DNA from: Thermodesulfobacteriaceae bacterium
GTDB taxonomy: Bacteria > Desulfobacterota > Dissulfuribacteria > Dissulfuribacterales > UBA3076
Assembly (NCBI GenBank): GCA_012961845.1
Contig: DTYO01000249.1
Span: forward strand, 1-13,776
Length of the DNA stretch: 13,776 nucleotides
Reading direction: 5' to 3'
Position 1 is the stretch's first letter. The number at the start of each line of letters is the position of its first letter. Made by a program: the position numbers and the translations under genes. Positions 1-9,069 of the stretch are shown here, piece after piece. Below the pieces are notes generated by a model that was not told the DNA's origin, did no database searches, and saw only the letters and a program-made list of their open reading frames with translations.

Positions 1-1446
1 GTCAATGCCTATTATTGATGCTGCGGCAACATGTAAGATTGACCCAGGCACAAGCCCAAGTCCCAGTACTCCGATGACACTGAGAACAAGCGCTGTGGAA
101 AGTCCTGGAGAGACATTGACCACAACATCTTTCTCTGGATCCAGCATATACATGTATCTCACTACCCGTAGATAAAAATATGCAGAAATGGCACTGAACA
201 CCACAGCAACGATGACAACTCCGGTATAGCCTGCATTAATGGCTGCCATGAACAGATAGAACTTGCCTACGAAGCCGGCAGTTGGAGGAATGCCCGTCAG
301 AGAAAACATGAAAATCAGCATAAGGGCTGCAACCATCGGATGCTGCTTTGCAAGCCCACGGTAATCCTCAAGATCTTCCCCCCTCTGTTCCTTTTGGCAC
401 AGCATGATGATTATTCCGAAGGCCCCCATGTTCATGAAGGCATAGACCAAGAGATAGTTCATTGTGGCTGAAAGTCCTTCACTGGTCCCGGCAAGCACCC
501 CCAGTAGAGCATAACCGGCATGGGCGATCGCCGAATAGGCAAGCATCCTCTTTATACTTTTCTGGGAAAGCGCCATAATATTCCCGATACCCATGGTAAA
601 TAGAGCTATGCACGCCAGAATCGGCCCCCAGTGAATATGTACTTCCGAAAATGCCAGAAAAAAAACCCGCCCCAGTACAGCGAAACTGGCTGCCTTTGGG
701 CCCACAGACATAAAGGCAGTGACTGAAGTGGGAGCCCCTTCATAGACGTCAGGTGTCCACATGTGGAAAGGAACGGCTGCAACCTTAAAGAGAAATGCGG
801 CCAGTATAAGGCCCACTCCAGCAAGCAGGGCAGGGTTTTCAGTTATTCCAAGCTCAGTAAGCCTTTGGGCAAGCAGTACCAGCTTTGTAGTACCGGTCAT
901 TCCATAGACTAGGGAGATTCCGTAGAGCAGAAGACCCGATGAAAATGCCCCCATAAGGAAATATTTCAGAGCCGCCTCGTTGGACCTGGTTTCCTGCTTG
1001 AGTAGGCCCACCATGCAGTAAACACTCAGGGCCATGAGTTCAAGTCCCATGTACAGAAGCACAAGATCAGCGACAGAGGCCATAAACATCATGCCCACAG
1101 CGGCAAATACCAGAAGACTGTAATATTCTCCGTTGCGCAGGCTGACAACCGGAAGGTATCTCTCTGAAATCAGAGAAGTGAAAATTACGCTGATCAGTAT
1201 CAGATTCTTGAAGAAAAAACTGTAGCTGTCAGCCTGAAACATGCCGCCAAAGGATTCTCCCCCCTGGTTGGCATAGAGGAGCCCCATACACAGCAGAGTT
1301 CCTGCCACTGTCAGCCAGGGCAGTATCTGCAGTCTGCGGTTGCTCACCAGATCAGCGAATACCAGCAGGACCCCCAGGCTCAACATGGCAATTTCGGGGA
1401 TTATTGGAACCAGACTGGGAAAAGGAAAAGAGTCCATAATATTCAT
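1..1446 (-). CDS. nuoN: NADH-quinone oxidoreductase subunit N (partial, 3' end outside window)
   Basis: Antiporter-like proton-channel subunit of the complex I membrane arm. The reading frame is open from an ATG at 1444-1446 to base 1 (482 codons, no stop), so the gene continues past the left edge. The family is usually about 470-490 residues, so little is missing. Visible landmarks are a Glu in LYMGLELMALS (E136), Lys221 in FKVAAVPFHMWTPDVYEGAP, and Lys251 in SVGPKAASFAV; the spacing matches the conserved proton-path Glu and Lys residues of the family. Nearly the whole protein is hydrophobic helices. It starts 2 nt after the nuoM stop with an AGGAGG Shine-Dalgarno sequence inside the nuoM end, suggesting coupled translation. 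Identity is certain at the family level; only the C-terminus is unseen. Confidence 0.96.
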   Translation of the reverse strand, partial: MNIMDSFPFPSLVPIIPEIAMLSLGVLLVFADLVSNRRLQILPWLTVAGTLLCMGLLYANQGGESFGGMFQADSYSFFFKNLILISVIFTSLISERYLPVVSLRNGEYYSLLVFAAVGMMFMASVADLVLLYMGLELMALSVYCMVGLLKQETRSNEAALKYFLMGAFSSGLLLYGISLVYGMTGTTKLVLLAQRLTELGITENPALLAGVGLILAAFLFKVAAVPFHMWTPDVYEGAPTSVTAFMSVGPKAASFAVLGRVFFLAFSEVHIHWGPILACIALFTMGIGNIMALSQKSIKRMLAYSAIAHAGYALLGVLAGTSEGLSATMNYLLVYAFMNMGAFGIIIMLCQKEQRGEDLEDYRGLAKQHPMVAALMLIFMFSLTGIPPTAGFVGKFYLFMAAINAGYTGVVIVAVVFSAISAYFYLRVVRYMYMLDPEKDVVVNVSPGLSTALVLSVIGVLGLGLVPGSILHVAAASIIGID

Positions 1447-1448
1447 GA

Positions 1449-2999
1449 CTAATGCAATCCTCCTGCTGAAATTACCTCACCGGCCTGACCAACCAGAGCT
1501 GCCAGCGATCCAACGGCATCACCGGTACCCACCGGGTTTCCAGTCACCTGCTCCAGTAAATGGGCCACGGAAACATGCATGTAACTCAACATGGCGTTAG
1601 GATATAGCCCCACCCAGAGTATTAAAGCCACCATGGGTAGAAGAGTGGCAAGCTCCCTGTTGTTGAGGTCAGGCAGCCCGACAACCTTCTCATTGACAGG
1701 ATTGAAAAATACCCTCTGATACAGCCACAGCATATAACCCGCTCCTATTATGACTCCGGTGGCGGCCACTACTCCGGCCCACGACCTGGCTACAAACCCT
1801 CCGAGAAGGATCATGAATTCACCGATGAATCCATTTGTCCCAGGAAGCCCCACAGCGGCCATGGTAAACAGCAAGAAGAGAGCTGCCATGATGGGCATGT
1901 GCGAGGCCATTCCGCCGTAGTCCGCGATCACTCTGGTGTGAGTTCTCTCATAGATTATTCCTATTGAAAGGAAGAGCGCCCCGGTGACTATACCGTGATT
2001 GATCATCTGCAGTATGCCACCCTCCATACTCTGGGTATTCATGGCAAAAATACCAAGGGTTACGTAACCCATGTGACTGACGGAACTGTATGCGATCAGA
2101 CGTTTCAGATCCGTTTGGGCAAGGCAGATAACCGCACCGTAAACTATACCTATCAGAGACAGCACTATCATGGGAACCATCATGGCCTTTGCGGCATCCG
2201 GACAGATCGGCATGCTGAATCTCAGGAAACCGTATGCTCCCATTTTGATCAATATAGCGGCCAGAACTACCGAACCTGCCGCAGGGGCCTCGGTATGGGC
2301 ATCTGGCAGCCACGTATGCACGGGCCACATGGGCACCTTGACTGCAAAAGCAGCAAAGAACGCCCAGAAAAGCACCATCTGCATCTTAAGTGGATATGAC
2401 TGAGATGCCAGGGCAAGTATATCAAAGGTATGACCACCCTTGAAATAAAGGGTAATGATTCCGACAAGCATCAGCAGACTGCCCACCAGGGTGTACAGAA
2501 AGAACTTTACTGCGGCATATACTCGGTTAGGTCCACCCCATACCCCGATTATCAGAAACATCGGGATAAGCATGGCTTCCCACAAAATATAGAAGAGGAA
2601 GAAATCCAGCGCACAGAATACCCCTATCATGGCGCCTTCCAGAACCAGCAGAGACACGAAGAATTCCTTCACCTTCGTCTCTATTGCCGTCCACGACACC
2701 AGAACACACAGTACTGTTACCAGTGTGGACAAAAGAACGAAAAGCACACTGATGCCGTCTACTCCCAAGTAGTATTCCACGTTCCATGCGGGAATCCACG
2801 ATTTTCGTTCCACGAACTGCATGAGATGAGTAGTCTTGTCAAAATTAAACCACAGGGGCAGAGCGATTAACATCTCGATACCACTGATGAGCAGAGCCAC
2901 TCCTCTGATTACCCCTGCTTTCTCCTTGGAAATCGGAAGCAGAAGCAGGCCCCCTAACACTGGAAAAAAGATGAGTATACTTAATAGAGGAAAGTCCAT
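1449..2999 (-). CDS. nuoM: NADH-quinone oxidoreductase subunit M
   Basis: Second antiporter-like subunit of the membrane arm, 516 residues, close to the usual length of about 500. It carries the conserved Glu of the fifth helix (E141 in YILWEAMLIPMF) and Lys221 in FAVKVPMWPVHTWLPDAHTE, the classic NuoM signature, followed by a KMGAYGFLRF segment. The protein is polytopic throughout. The C-terminal 30 or so residues are rich in Gly, Ala and Val and look like a non-conserved tail. The ATG start at 2997-2999 follows GAGGT about 6 nt upstream, which lies within the last codons of nuoL; the nuoL stop is 4 nt upstream. Ends with TAG just ahead of nuoN. Confidence 0.98.
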   Translation of the reverse strand: MDFPLLSILIFFPVLGGLLLLPISKEKAGVIRGVALLISGIEMLIALPLWFNFDKTTHLMQFVERKSWIPAWNVEYYLGVDGISVLFVLLSTLVTVLCVLVSWTAIETKVKEFFVSLLVLEGAMIGVFCALDFFLFYILWEAMLIPMFLIIGVWGGPNRVYAAVKFFLYTLVGSLLMLVGIITLYFKGGHTFDILALASQSYPLKMQMVLFWAFFAAFAVKVPMWPVHTWLPDAHTEAPAAGSVVLAAILIKMGAYGFLRFSMPICPDAAKAMMVPMIVLSLIGIVYGAVICLAQTDLKRLIAYSSVSHMGYVTLGIFAMNTQSMEGGILQMINHGIVTGALFLSIGIIYERTHTRVIADYGGMASHMPIMAALFLLFTMAAVGLPGTNGFIGEFMILLGGFVARSWAGVVAATGVIIGAGYMLWLYQRVFFNPVNEKVVGLPDLNNRELATLLPMVALILWVGLYPNAMLSYMHVSVAHLLEQVTGNPVGTGDAVGSLAALVGQAGEVISAGGLH

Positions 3000-3003
3000 T
3001 ATT

Positions 3004-5223
3004 CTACCTCTTTAGCATCCAGAAAAGGATGATGAAAGCGCCACTTGCCATATAAGCAAGGTAGTGATGCACCCTGCCTGTCTGCATGCGCCGCAACTGT
3101 CCACTGATGACCCCGATGGATTTGGGTATACCATTAACTATCCCTTCTATCATTATGCCGTCCGTCACCTTGACCAGAACCTTCCTGCCGATATTGATAG
3201 TAGGCTGAACTATAGTGGCAAAGTAAAGTTCATCTACATAGTACTTGTTGTACAGCCACCTGTAGGCCAGTGAGAAGGTCGCGGCGATGCGCACAGGTAC
3301 CCCTGGTTTCAGTACATACATGACGTAGGCCGCGGCTATGCCGAACAGGCCGACTCCGACAGAAAGACACATGAGTTTCCATTCGGTGGCGTGTGAGAGA
3401 TGTACAGCGGGATGTCCGACCACAGGCTGGAGGAAATGAGACCAGTGAGCGCCTCCGCCTAGGGCTGCAGGAATCCCGACCCACCCTGATGCAACTGCAC
3501 CAAAAGCCAGCAGGCACAGGGGAATGGTCATGTTTCTGGGCGATTCGTGCAGATGTTTTCTCTGTTCTTCGGTGCCGCGGAATTTGCCGTGGAAGGTCAG
3601 GAAAAACAGTCTGAAGGAATAAAATGCCGTCATACATGCCACCAGAGTTCCAATGGCCCAGGCAAACTTTCCCGCCCCGCTGGTTGAGGCATATGACATG
3701 GCCAGAATTTCGTCCTTGCTAAAGAAACCTGCCAGACCAGGAACACCGGAAATACTTAGAGATGCCAGAAGCATAGTCCAGTATGTTACAGGCAGGTATT
3801 TCTTGAGCCCGCCCATATATTTGACATCCTGTTCATCGCTCATGGCATGAATCACGCTACCGCACCCTAGAAACAGGAGAGCCTTGAAATAGGCATGTGT
3901 GAACAGATGAAATATGCCGGCTCCATAGGCACCTACACCACAGCCTATGAACATGTAAGCCAGCTGGCTGACAGTGGAATAGGCCACCACCCTCTTGATG
4001 TCTGTCTGGACCAAGGCAATAGTCGCCGCAAACAGACAGGTCACAGCCCCCACCACAGTCACTACGTCCAGCGCAAACTGTGAAAGGCCGAATATGGGGT
4101 TGCATCTGGCAACCAGAAACACACCAGCTGTGACCATTGTAGCCGCATGGATCAGAGCACTGACCGGCGTAGGACCTTCCATGGCATCCGGAAGCCAGAC
4201 ATGAAGTGGAATCTGAGCCGACTTACCTACAGCTCCACAGAACAGGAGCAGAGCTACCAGTGTCGGCATATCAAAAGTCATACCGAGCAGCGTATAGGAC
4301 TGGCCAACCATCTTTGTGGCCTGGCTGAACACAGGTTCGTAGTGAAGTGTACCGAACAGCAGGAATATGAGTATAACTCCCAGTGCAAAGCCAAAGTCTC
4401 CGAACCGGTTCACTATAAATGCCTTCTTTCCGGCATCTGCCGCGGAAGTCTTGTTGAACCAGAATCCAATCAACAGGTATGACGATAGCCCCACAGCCTC
4501 CCATCCAAAAAACAACTGGATGAAATTGTTGCCGGTAACCAGCATCAGCATTGAGAAGGTGAACAGACTGAGAAATGAGAAAAATCGGTAATAACCTCCG
4601 TCCCCGTGCATATACCCCACAGAATAGATGTGAACCAGCGAGCTGATACTTGTAACCACAATGAGCATCACAGCCGTCAGCTCGTCCAGCAGGAATCCAA
4701 CCGATACATTCAGGCTCCCTGAAGAAATCAGGGTATATAGATCACAGTTGATTCTGTTTCCATTCATTACTTCCTTCAGGGCGATCAACGCACAGACGAA
4801 GGACGTCAGCACGGCAGCGATGGGAACCCAGTGAGCATGTTTCTCTCCCAGTCTTTTGCCAAACAATATGGTAAATATGAATGAAGCCAGAGGTAAAAAG
4901 GGAATAAGAAGCAGATAGAAAGGCAGCTCCTGTCTGGTATTAAGTTTCTGATATGTCCACAAACCTCCCTCATGTCCGACGTCACCATGGTGTTCCCCGT
5001 GCGCCAACTCATCCTGTTCGCCACCGCCCGGTATTCCATGAGGGGCGGTTCCATGCACTTCTCCCCCTCCGACAAGCAATTCTCCATGGCCAGGATCACC
5101 CGATGCACAGACGGTTCCGCACCATGCCAGTACCAGCAATGCAATTACTGCAAACACGGCCCATTTCTCAGAGCGGCAATAATCTGTTATAGCCTTCTGT
5201 ATTACTCGTTTCATATCCATCAT
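3004..5223 (-). CDS. nuoL: NADH-quinone oxidoreductase subunit L with unusual N-terminal extension
   Basis: Distal antiporter-like subunit with the lateral helix of the membrane arm. Residues from about 98 onward are normal NuoL: Glu240 in LFFGWEAVGLSSYLLIGFW, Lys332 in VGKSAQIPLHVWLPDAMEGP, and a long C-terminal part ending in a hydrophobic helix. At 739 residues it is longer than the usual 610-660. The extra part is N-terminal: a basic start, a hydrophobic stretch (about 21-39, WAVFAVIALLVLAW), then a Gly/His-rich segment (about 41-88) with seven His. This resembles a signal peptide or extra anchor followed by an exported or lumenal tail. The chosen ATG (5221-5223) overlaps the nuoK stop by 4 nt (ATGA); ATGs at codons 2 and 4 are alternatives and would not remove the extension. 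Confidence 0.97.
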   Translation of the reverse strand: MMDMKRVIQKAITDYCRSEKWAVFAVIALLVLAWCGTVCASGDPGHGELLVGGGEVHGTAPHGIPGGGEQDELAHGEHHGDVGHEGGLWTYQKLNTRQELPFYLLLIPFLPLASFIFTILFGKRLGEKHAHWVPIAAVLTSFVCALIALKEVMNGNRINCDLYTLISSGSLNVSVGFLLDELTAVMLIVVTSISSLVHIYSVGYMHGDGGYYRFFSFLSLFTFSMLMLVTGNNFIQLFFGWEAVGLSSYLLIGFWFNKTSAADAGKKAFIVNRFGDFGFALGVILIFLLFGTLHYEPVFSQATKMVGQSYTLLGMTFDMPTLVALLLFCGAVGKSAQIPLHVWLPDAMEGPTPVSALIHAATMVTAGVFLVARCNPIFGLSQFALDVVTVVGAVTCLFAATIALVQTDIKRVVAYSTVSQLAYMFIGCGVGAYGAGIFHLFTHAYFKALLFLGCGSVIHAMSDEQDVKYMGGLKKYLPVTYWTMLLASLSISGVPGLAGFFSKDEILAMSYASTSGAGKFAWAIGTLVACMTAFYSFRLFFLTFHGKFRGTEEQRKHLHESPRNMTIPLCLLAFGAVASGWVGIPAALGGGAHWSHFLQPVVGHPAVHLSHATEWKLMCLSVGVGLFGIAAAYVMYVLKPGVPVRIAATFSLAYRWLYNKYYVDELYFATIVQPTINIGRKVLVKVTDGIMIEGIVNGIPKSIGVISGQLRRMQTGRVHHYLAYMASGAFIILFWMLKR

Positions 5224-5522
5224 CCCCTGAGCTCGGTGATCTGATCCCCGAGAACTGTCCGCCTGTTTCTGAATACTGTCACTATGATAGCCAGGCCAAT
5301 GGCCGCCTCGGCAGCAGCGACTGCAATCACGAAGAAAGTCAGAATCTGACCGCTCAGGTCCTGCATATAATGACTTATGGCCACAAGATTCAGATTCACC
5401 GCATTCAGCATCAACTCCACGGAAAGCAGCATGATGACCACATTGCGCCGGGTAAGAAACCCGTAAACGCCTATACAGAACAGTACAGCAGCAAGAGTCA
5501 AGTACCAGTTAACAGGTATCAT
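5220..5522 (-). CDS. nuoK: NADH-quinone oxidoreductase subunit K
   Basis: Small three-helix membrane subunit (MrpC-like), 100 residues, the exact usual length. It keeps both buried glutamates of the family: E36 in LLSVELMLNAVN and E72 in VAAAEAAIGLAI, which form part of the proton path between NuoJ and NuoN. It overlaps nuoJ upstream and nuoL downstream by 4 nt each (ATGA), typical of translational coupling. Confidence 0.98.
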   Translation of the reverse strand: MIPVNWYLTLAAVLFCIGVYGFLTRRNVVIMLLSVELMLNAVNLNLVAISHYMQDLSGQILTFFVIAVAAAEAAIGLAIIVTVFRNRRTVLGDQITELRG

Positions 5523-6091
5523 TCGCCCAACTCCTCCCCCCTCATCAATGCCCTTCGCTCCTCAGTGGTCGTAGCCCTGTTCCTGTCCTTCTTGGCAAGG
5601 GCCATTCCGCCGACTACCGCCACCAGCAGAATCACACCTGCAATCTCAAAGGGCAGCATGTAATGGCTGAACATCTCAATACCCAGTGCCCTAGTGTGGG
5701 TTATTTCCCTGACAGCCTCAATACTCCATGTTCCCGCAGGGCCCAGTTTGAAGGACCAGGCTGCTGCCAGAAGGGTGGCCAGCATTCCTATGGTTATCAC
5801 CCTGCCGGTAGTATAGCTCCCAATAAATCTCTTCAGACGTATCTCTTCCTTTATGTTTACAAGGAAGACCACAAACAGATACAGGACCAGTACCGCTCCT
5901 GCGTAGACTATAACCTGAACAGCAGCAAGAAATTCGGCATTCAGCATGAGATATACTCCAGCCATATGGAAAAACATGGCCAGGACCAGCAGAACGCTAT
6001 GTACCGGGTTCCGGACATTGACTGCCATCCCTGCAAGAAAAATGATGGCCAGAGCAAAATAAATAAAAAAGAATTGTGGTAGAGTTAGCAT
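5519..6091 (-). CDS. nuoJ: NADH-quinone oxidoreductase subunit J
   Basis: Five-helix membrane subunit, 190 residues (about 185 in E. coli). The N-terminal half has the family pattern AMFFHMAGVYLMLNAEFLA followed by VQVIVYAGAVLVLYLFVVFL, the third helix that contains the pi-bulge linked to the catalytic cycle in structures. The end is charged and cytoplasmic-looking (KKDRNRATTTEERRAL). The start ATG at 6089-6091 shares one base with the nuoI stop (TGATG) and has a strong GGAGG about 6 nt upstream. The TGA stop overlaps nuoK. Confidence 0.97.
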   Translation of the reverse strand: MLTLPQFFFIYFALAIIFLAGMAVNVRNPVHSVLLVLAMFFHMAGVYLMLNAEFLAAVQVIVYAGAVLVLYLFVVFLVNIKEEIRLKRFIGSYTTGRVITIGMLATLLAAAWSFKLGPAGTWSIEAVREITHTRALGIEMFSHYMLPFEIAGVILLVAVVGGMALAKKDRNRATTTEERRALMRGEELGE

Positions 6092-6744
6092 CAGTGGCCT
6101 CCTACGTCACAGCGGGCCCCGGTCTTCCGGGATTTCGTCATACCTGTACCCACCCACTGATTCTCCATCTTCCAGTCATCGGGGACAGACCTCCTCCTCG
6201 GCCCTGCCAGCGTACGTTCATCAATACCTCTCGGCCTCCAGAACGGATTTACATATTTTGTAGGATCATATCTGCTCTCCTCAATAAATCGGTCCCAGTT
6301 TTTGAGAAGCTGTTCTTCATCAAAATAGAATGCATCACGCTTGTAGGCGGCATATTCGTATACTTCTGTCAGAATGACTGCATTCACAGGACAGACTTCT
6401 TCACAGTATCCGCAATAAATGCAGCGAAGGGCTTCTATGGCATAGCTCTGGACCTCACGGACCCCGGTTTGTTCATCCTTTTTGTACTCTATGTGAATAC
6501 ACCTCGATGGACACACTACGGCACACCTCATGCAGGCCACACACCTGCTGCCTCCTGTCACAGGATCCCTGGCCAGTGCATGCTGACCCCTGAAACCTAT
6601 CCTGATTTCAGGCCGTTCTTCAGGATACTGCCTAGTAACAGACCTGGACAACATCCTGCGCAGAGTCAGGCCCATCCCTTTGAGGATCTCCACCAAAAAT
6701 ACCGTCCCCAGCCAACCGCGTTTTTTCTTGTATTGAATAATCAT
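6091..6744 (-). CDS. nuoI: NADH-quinone oxidoreductase subunit I (2x[4Fe-4S])
   Basis: Connecting-arm ferredoxin subunit that carries clusters N6a and N6b and passes electrons to N2 in NuoB. Two complete CxxCxxCxxxCP motifs are visible, in CVACMRCAVVCP and CIYCGYCEEVCP. The N-terminus contains an amphipathic, basic stretch followed by a GMGLTLRRML segment typical of the membrane-contacting helix. I chose the ATG at 6742-6744 (217 residues). The frame is open to a TTG at 6822 inside the nuoH end, but that would add about 26 residues with no family resemblance and has no good Shine-Dalgarno sequence. The chosen start has AAGAAG about 8 nt upstream, so initiation may be only moderate. The C-terminal tail is long and basic. 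The stop TGA overlaps nuoJ by one base. Confidence 0.96.
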   Translation of the reverse strand: MIIQYKKKRGWLGTVFLVEILKGMGLTLRRMLSRSVTRQYPEERPEIRIGFRGQHALARDPVTGGSRCVACMRCAVVCPSRCIHIEYKKDEQTGVREVQSYAIEALRCIYCGYCEEVCPVNAVILTEVYEYAAYKRDAFYFDEEQLLKNWDRFIEESRYDPTKYVNPFWRPRGIDERTLAGPRRRSVPDDWKMENQWVGTGMTKSRKTGARCDVGGH

Positions 6745-6808
6745 CCTATTTCTTCTTGAGGTTTTTTTCTGCTTGATCACTCCAATATCAGTCCGCACCC
6801 TGGAAAGT

Positions 6809-7786
6809 TCAATGCCACACAAAAGTCTTCATTATTCCGGTGAGGATAACGTTACCAAGAGCCAGCGGGATCAGGACCTTCCACCCAAGCGCCATTATCT
6901 GGTCATAACGATATCTCGGAAGGGTGGCCCTCACCCAGTAGAAAAAGAAGATCAGAAAATACACCTTGAGCATGAACCATATTATCGGGAAAAAGGGGAC
7001 TTCGAACGGGCCTGTCCAGCCTCCCAGAAAACAGATGGTACCGACACTGGCCATAACTATCATGCCCACGTATTCACCGAGGAAAAACAGTGCAAACCTG
7101 AAGCCGGCATATTCGGTACAGTATCCAGCAACCAGTTCGCTTTCACATTCAGGCATGTCGAACGGCGTCCTATTCGTCTCTGCCAGCATGGCCACTAGGA
7201 ACACGAAAAATCCCAGTACCTGCGGAATGGCATAGATTCCGAAAGGACTCTGGGCCTGTGCCTTTACTATTTCAGACATGTTGAGAGAGCCAGCCATCAT
7301 CATGACACCGACAATGCTCAGCCCCATGGCGATCTCATAACTGATGATCTGGGCTGAGGCCCTGAGCCCACCGAGAAATGCATACTTCGAATTTGACGCC
7401 CAGCCGGCAAGCACCACTCCCCAACCAGCAAGAGAACTCATGGCCAGGATGAACAGGAGCCCGATATTGATATCGGAGATAGCCATGCCCTCCCAGAAAG
7501 GAATGACTGCTATGGAAGTGAGAGCGGCTACAAGACAGATTATGGGAGCCGCGTAGAAAGTAGGTTTGTCAGCCGTTTCAGGGAATACATCTTCCTTGAA
7601 AAACAGCTTTATTCCGTCTGCGATGGGCTGAAGCAGACCGTGTGGCCCCACGCGCATGGGTCCCATACGCACCTGCATATGTCCGATGACCTTCCTTTCG
7701 AAGTAGGTGGCATATGCTACGTGGAGCATTATTACGCTGAAGACAACGACGATCAACAATATCGTCAAGAGAATTTCAATTACCAT
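6809..7786 (-). CDS. nuoH: NADH-quinone oxidoreductase subunit H
   Basis: Membrane subunit that closes the quinone cavity and joins the peripheral and membrane arms; 325 residues, the standard length. Recognised by the E-channel and quinone-site motifs: ATYFERKVIGHMQVRMGPMR near residue 30, LQPIADGIKLFFKED near 52-66, and AETNRTPFDMPECESELVAG at 202-221 followed by TEYAGFRFALFFLGEY. Many hydrophobic helices. The ATG at 7784-7786 has GAGGG about 9 nt upstream. It follows nuoD after 50 nt; in the usual gene order nuoE, nuoF and nuoG would lie in that gap. Confidence 0.98.
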   Translation of the reverse strand: MVIEILLTILLIVVVFSVIMLHVAYATYFERKVIGHMQVRMGPMRVGPHGLLQPIADGIKLFFKEDVFPETADKPTFYAAPIICLVAALTSIAVIPFWEGMAISDINIGLLFILAMSSLAGWGVVLAGWASNSKYAFLGGLRASAQIISYEIAMGLSIVGVMMMAGSLNMSEIVKAQAQSPFGIYAIPQVLGFFVFLVAMLAETNRTPFDMPECESELVAGYCTEYAGFRFALFFLGEYVGMIVMASVGTICFLGGWTGPFEVPFFPIIWFMLKVYFLIFFFYWVRATLPRYRYDQIMALGWKVLIPLALGNVILTGIMKTFVWH

Positions 7787-7836
7787 GATCTATAACCCTC
7801 TTTTCCATGCCGCCAGAAGTGTTCACCCGGTTACAA

Positions 7837-9069
7837 TCACCTGTCACACTCACCAAGCACTACATCCAGGCTTCCGATATTGGCTATTATGTCCGCCACC
7901 AGTTCACCTTCGCAGATGACCCCCAAGGCCCCTATATGGATGTACGATGGAGATCTGATATGCATTCGGTATGGCATTCCACGTCCGTCACTCACAAAAT
8001 AGAACCCAAGTTCACCTTTGGGGACTTCCGTCGAGACGTATACATCTCCCTCCATATACGCCTGGCGGTCCTCAACAAGCCTTATCAGCGCGGTCTTCAG
8101 CGGTGACGGGCCTGTGCTTCCCGCCATTACTTTCCTGGGCGGCTTAAGTTCCATCACTAGATCAGGTGCATCATCGGCTATAATCGGCCCTGGAGGGAGC
8201 TGTTCCATGCACTGTCTGATTATTCTGACAGACTGGCGGAATTCCTCCATCCGGCATCTGTACCGGTCGTACACATCGCCTGATATACCTATGGGTACTT
8301 CGAAGTCTACATATGGATATGCGTCATAAGGCCTGTGTTTCCTGATGTCATAGTCCACACCCGATCCCCTGAGCGACGCCCCTGTAAGTCCAAGCCCTAT
8401 CGCCTGCTCCGCCGGAATTATGCCGATACCCTTGGTGCGCTTGAGCCAGATCCTGTTTGTATCGATCAGTGTTTCGTATTCCTCGAGCCTGGACGGGAAT
8501 TCCGCTATAAACTTCTCCAGCCGGTCCATGAACTCTCGCGTGACATCCTGACGCACACCTCCGATTCTGGGATAACTCGGCGTGAGCCTTGCTCCACAGA
8601 GCTCCTCAAACATTTCCAAAATGAGTTCACGTTCCCTGAACGCATAAAGGAACACCGTCATGGCTCCTATGTCCAGGGCATGAGTGGCAATCCACAGGAG
8701 GTGACTTGCAATACGGGACATCTCACAGATCATAGTACGCAGGTACTTTGCCCTCAGAGGTGCCTCTATTCCCAGGAGCGTCTCCACTGCCAGGCAGTAT
8801 CCGGTATTGTTGGCAATGGCCGACATGTAGTCAAGACGGTCGGTAAGGGGCATTGACTGTGAATATGTGAGGTTTTCGGAAAGCTTCTCTATGCCCCTGT
8901 GCAGATACCCGACATCAGGTTTGCAGGACAGGACTGTTTCACCATCAAGTACCAGGTTGAGTTTCAACACTCCGTGGGTCGCAGGATGCTGCGGCCCCAT
9001 CTGGACTTCAAACACTTCGCTCAGGGCATCCCCCGAAACATCTGCAATGCGTTCTTCATTCCTTGACAT
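7837..9069 (-). CDS. nuoD: NADH-quinone oxidoreductase subunit D (49-kDa subunit)
   Basis: Connecting-arm subunit related to the large subunit of [NiFe] hydrogenases; with NuoB and NuoH it forms the quinone pocket. 410 residues, the family length. GPQHPATHG at 25-33 includes H32, and RLDY includes Y81; their spacing of 49 equals that of the quinone head-group His and Tyr of the Thermus enzyme. It ends in VVLGECDR, the typical C-terminus. The hydrogenase NiFe cysteine motifs are absent, as expected. The open frame extends upstream to 9126, but the ATG at 9067-9069 fits the family and follows GGAGAGG; it overlaps the nuoC end by 14 nt. Ends with TGA as a true stop, since a TAA follows within three codons and the protein is complete. 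Confidence 0.97.
   Translation of the reverse strand: MSRNEERIADVSGDALSEVFEVQMGPQHPATHGVLKLNLVLDGETVLSCKPDVGYLHRGIEKLSENLTYSQSMPLTDRLDYMSAIANNTGYCLAVETLLGIEAPLRAKYLRTMICEMSRIASHLLWIATHALDIGAMTVFLYAFRERELILEMFEELCGARLTPSYPRIGGVRQDVTREFMDRLEKFIAEFPSRLEEYETLIDTNRIWLKRTKGIGIIPAEQAIGLGLTGASLRGSGVDYDIRKHRPYDAYPYVDFEVPIGISGDVYDRYRCRMEEFRQSVRIIRQCMEQLPPGPIIADDAPDLVMELKPPRKVMAGSTGPSPLKTALIRLVEDRQAYMEGDVYVSTEVPKGELGFYFVSDGRGMPYRMHIRSPSYIHIGALGVICEGELVADIIANIGSLDVVLGECDR

Noticed and set aside
6076..6759. Long plus-strand ORF of 227 codons opposite nuoI
   Set aside because: It lies antisense to a clearly conserved gene, its predicted protein has no recognisable domain, and it mirrors the codon bias of nuoI. 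The same applies to the other plus-strand ORFs in the window.
6745..6822. TTG-started extension of nuoI
   Set aside because: Rare start codon, no good ribosome binding site, and no resemblance to NuoI N-termini.
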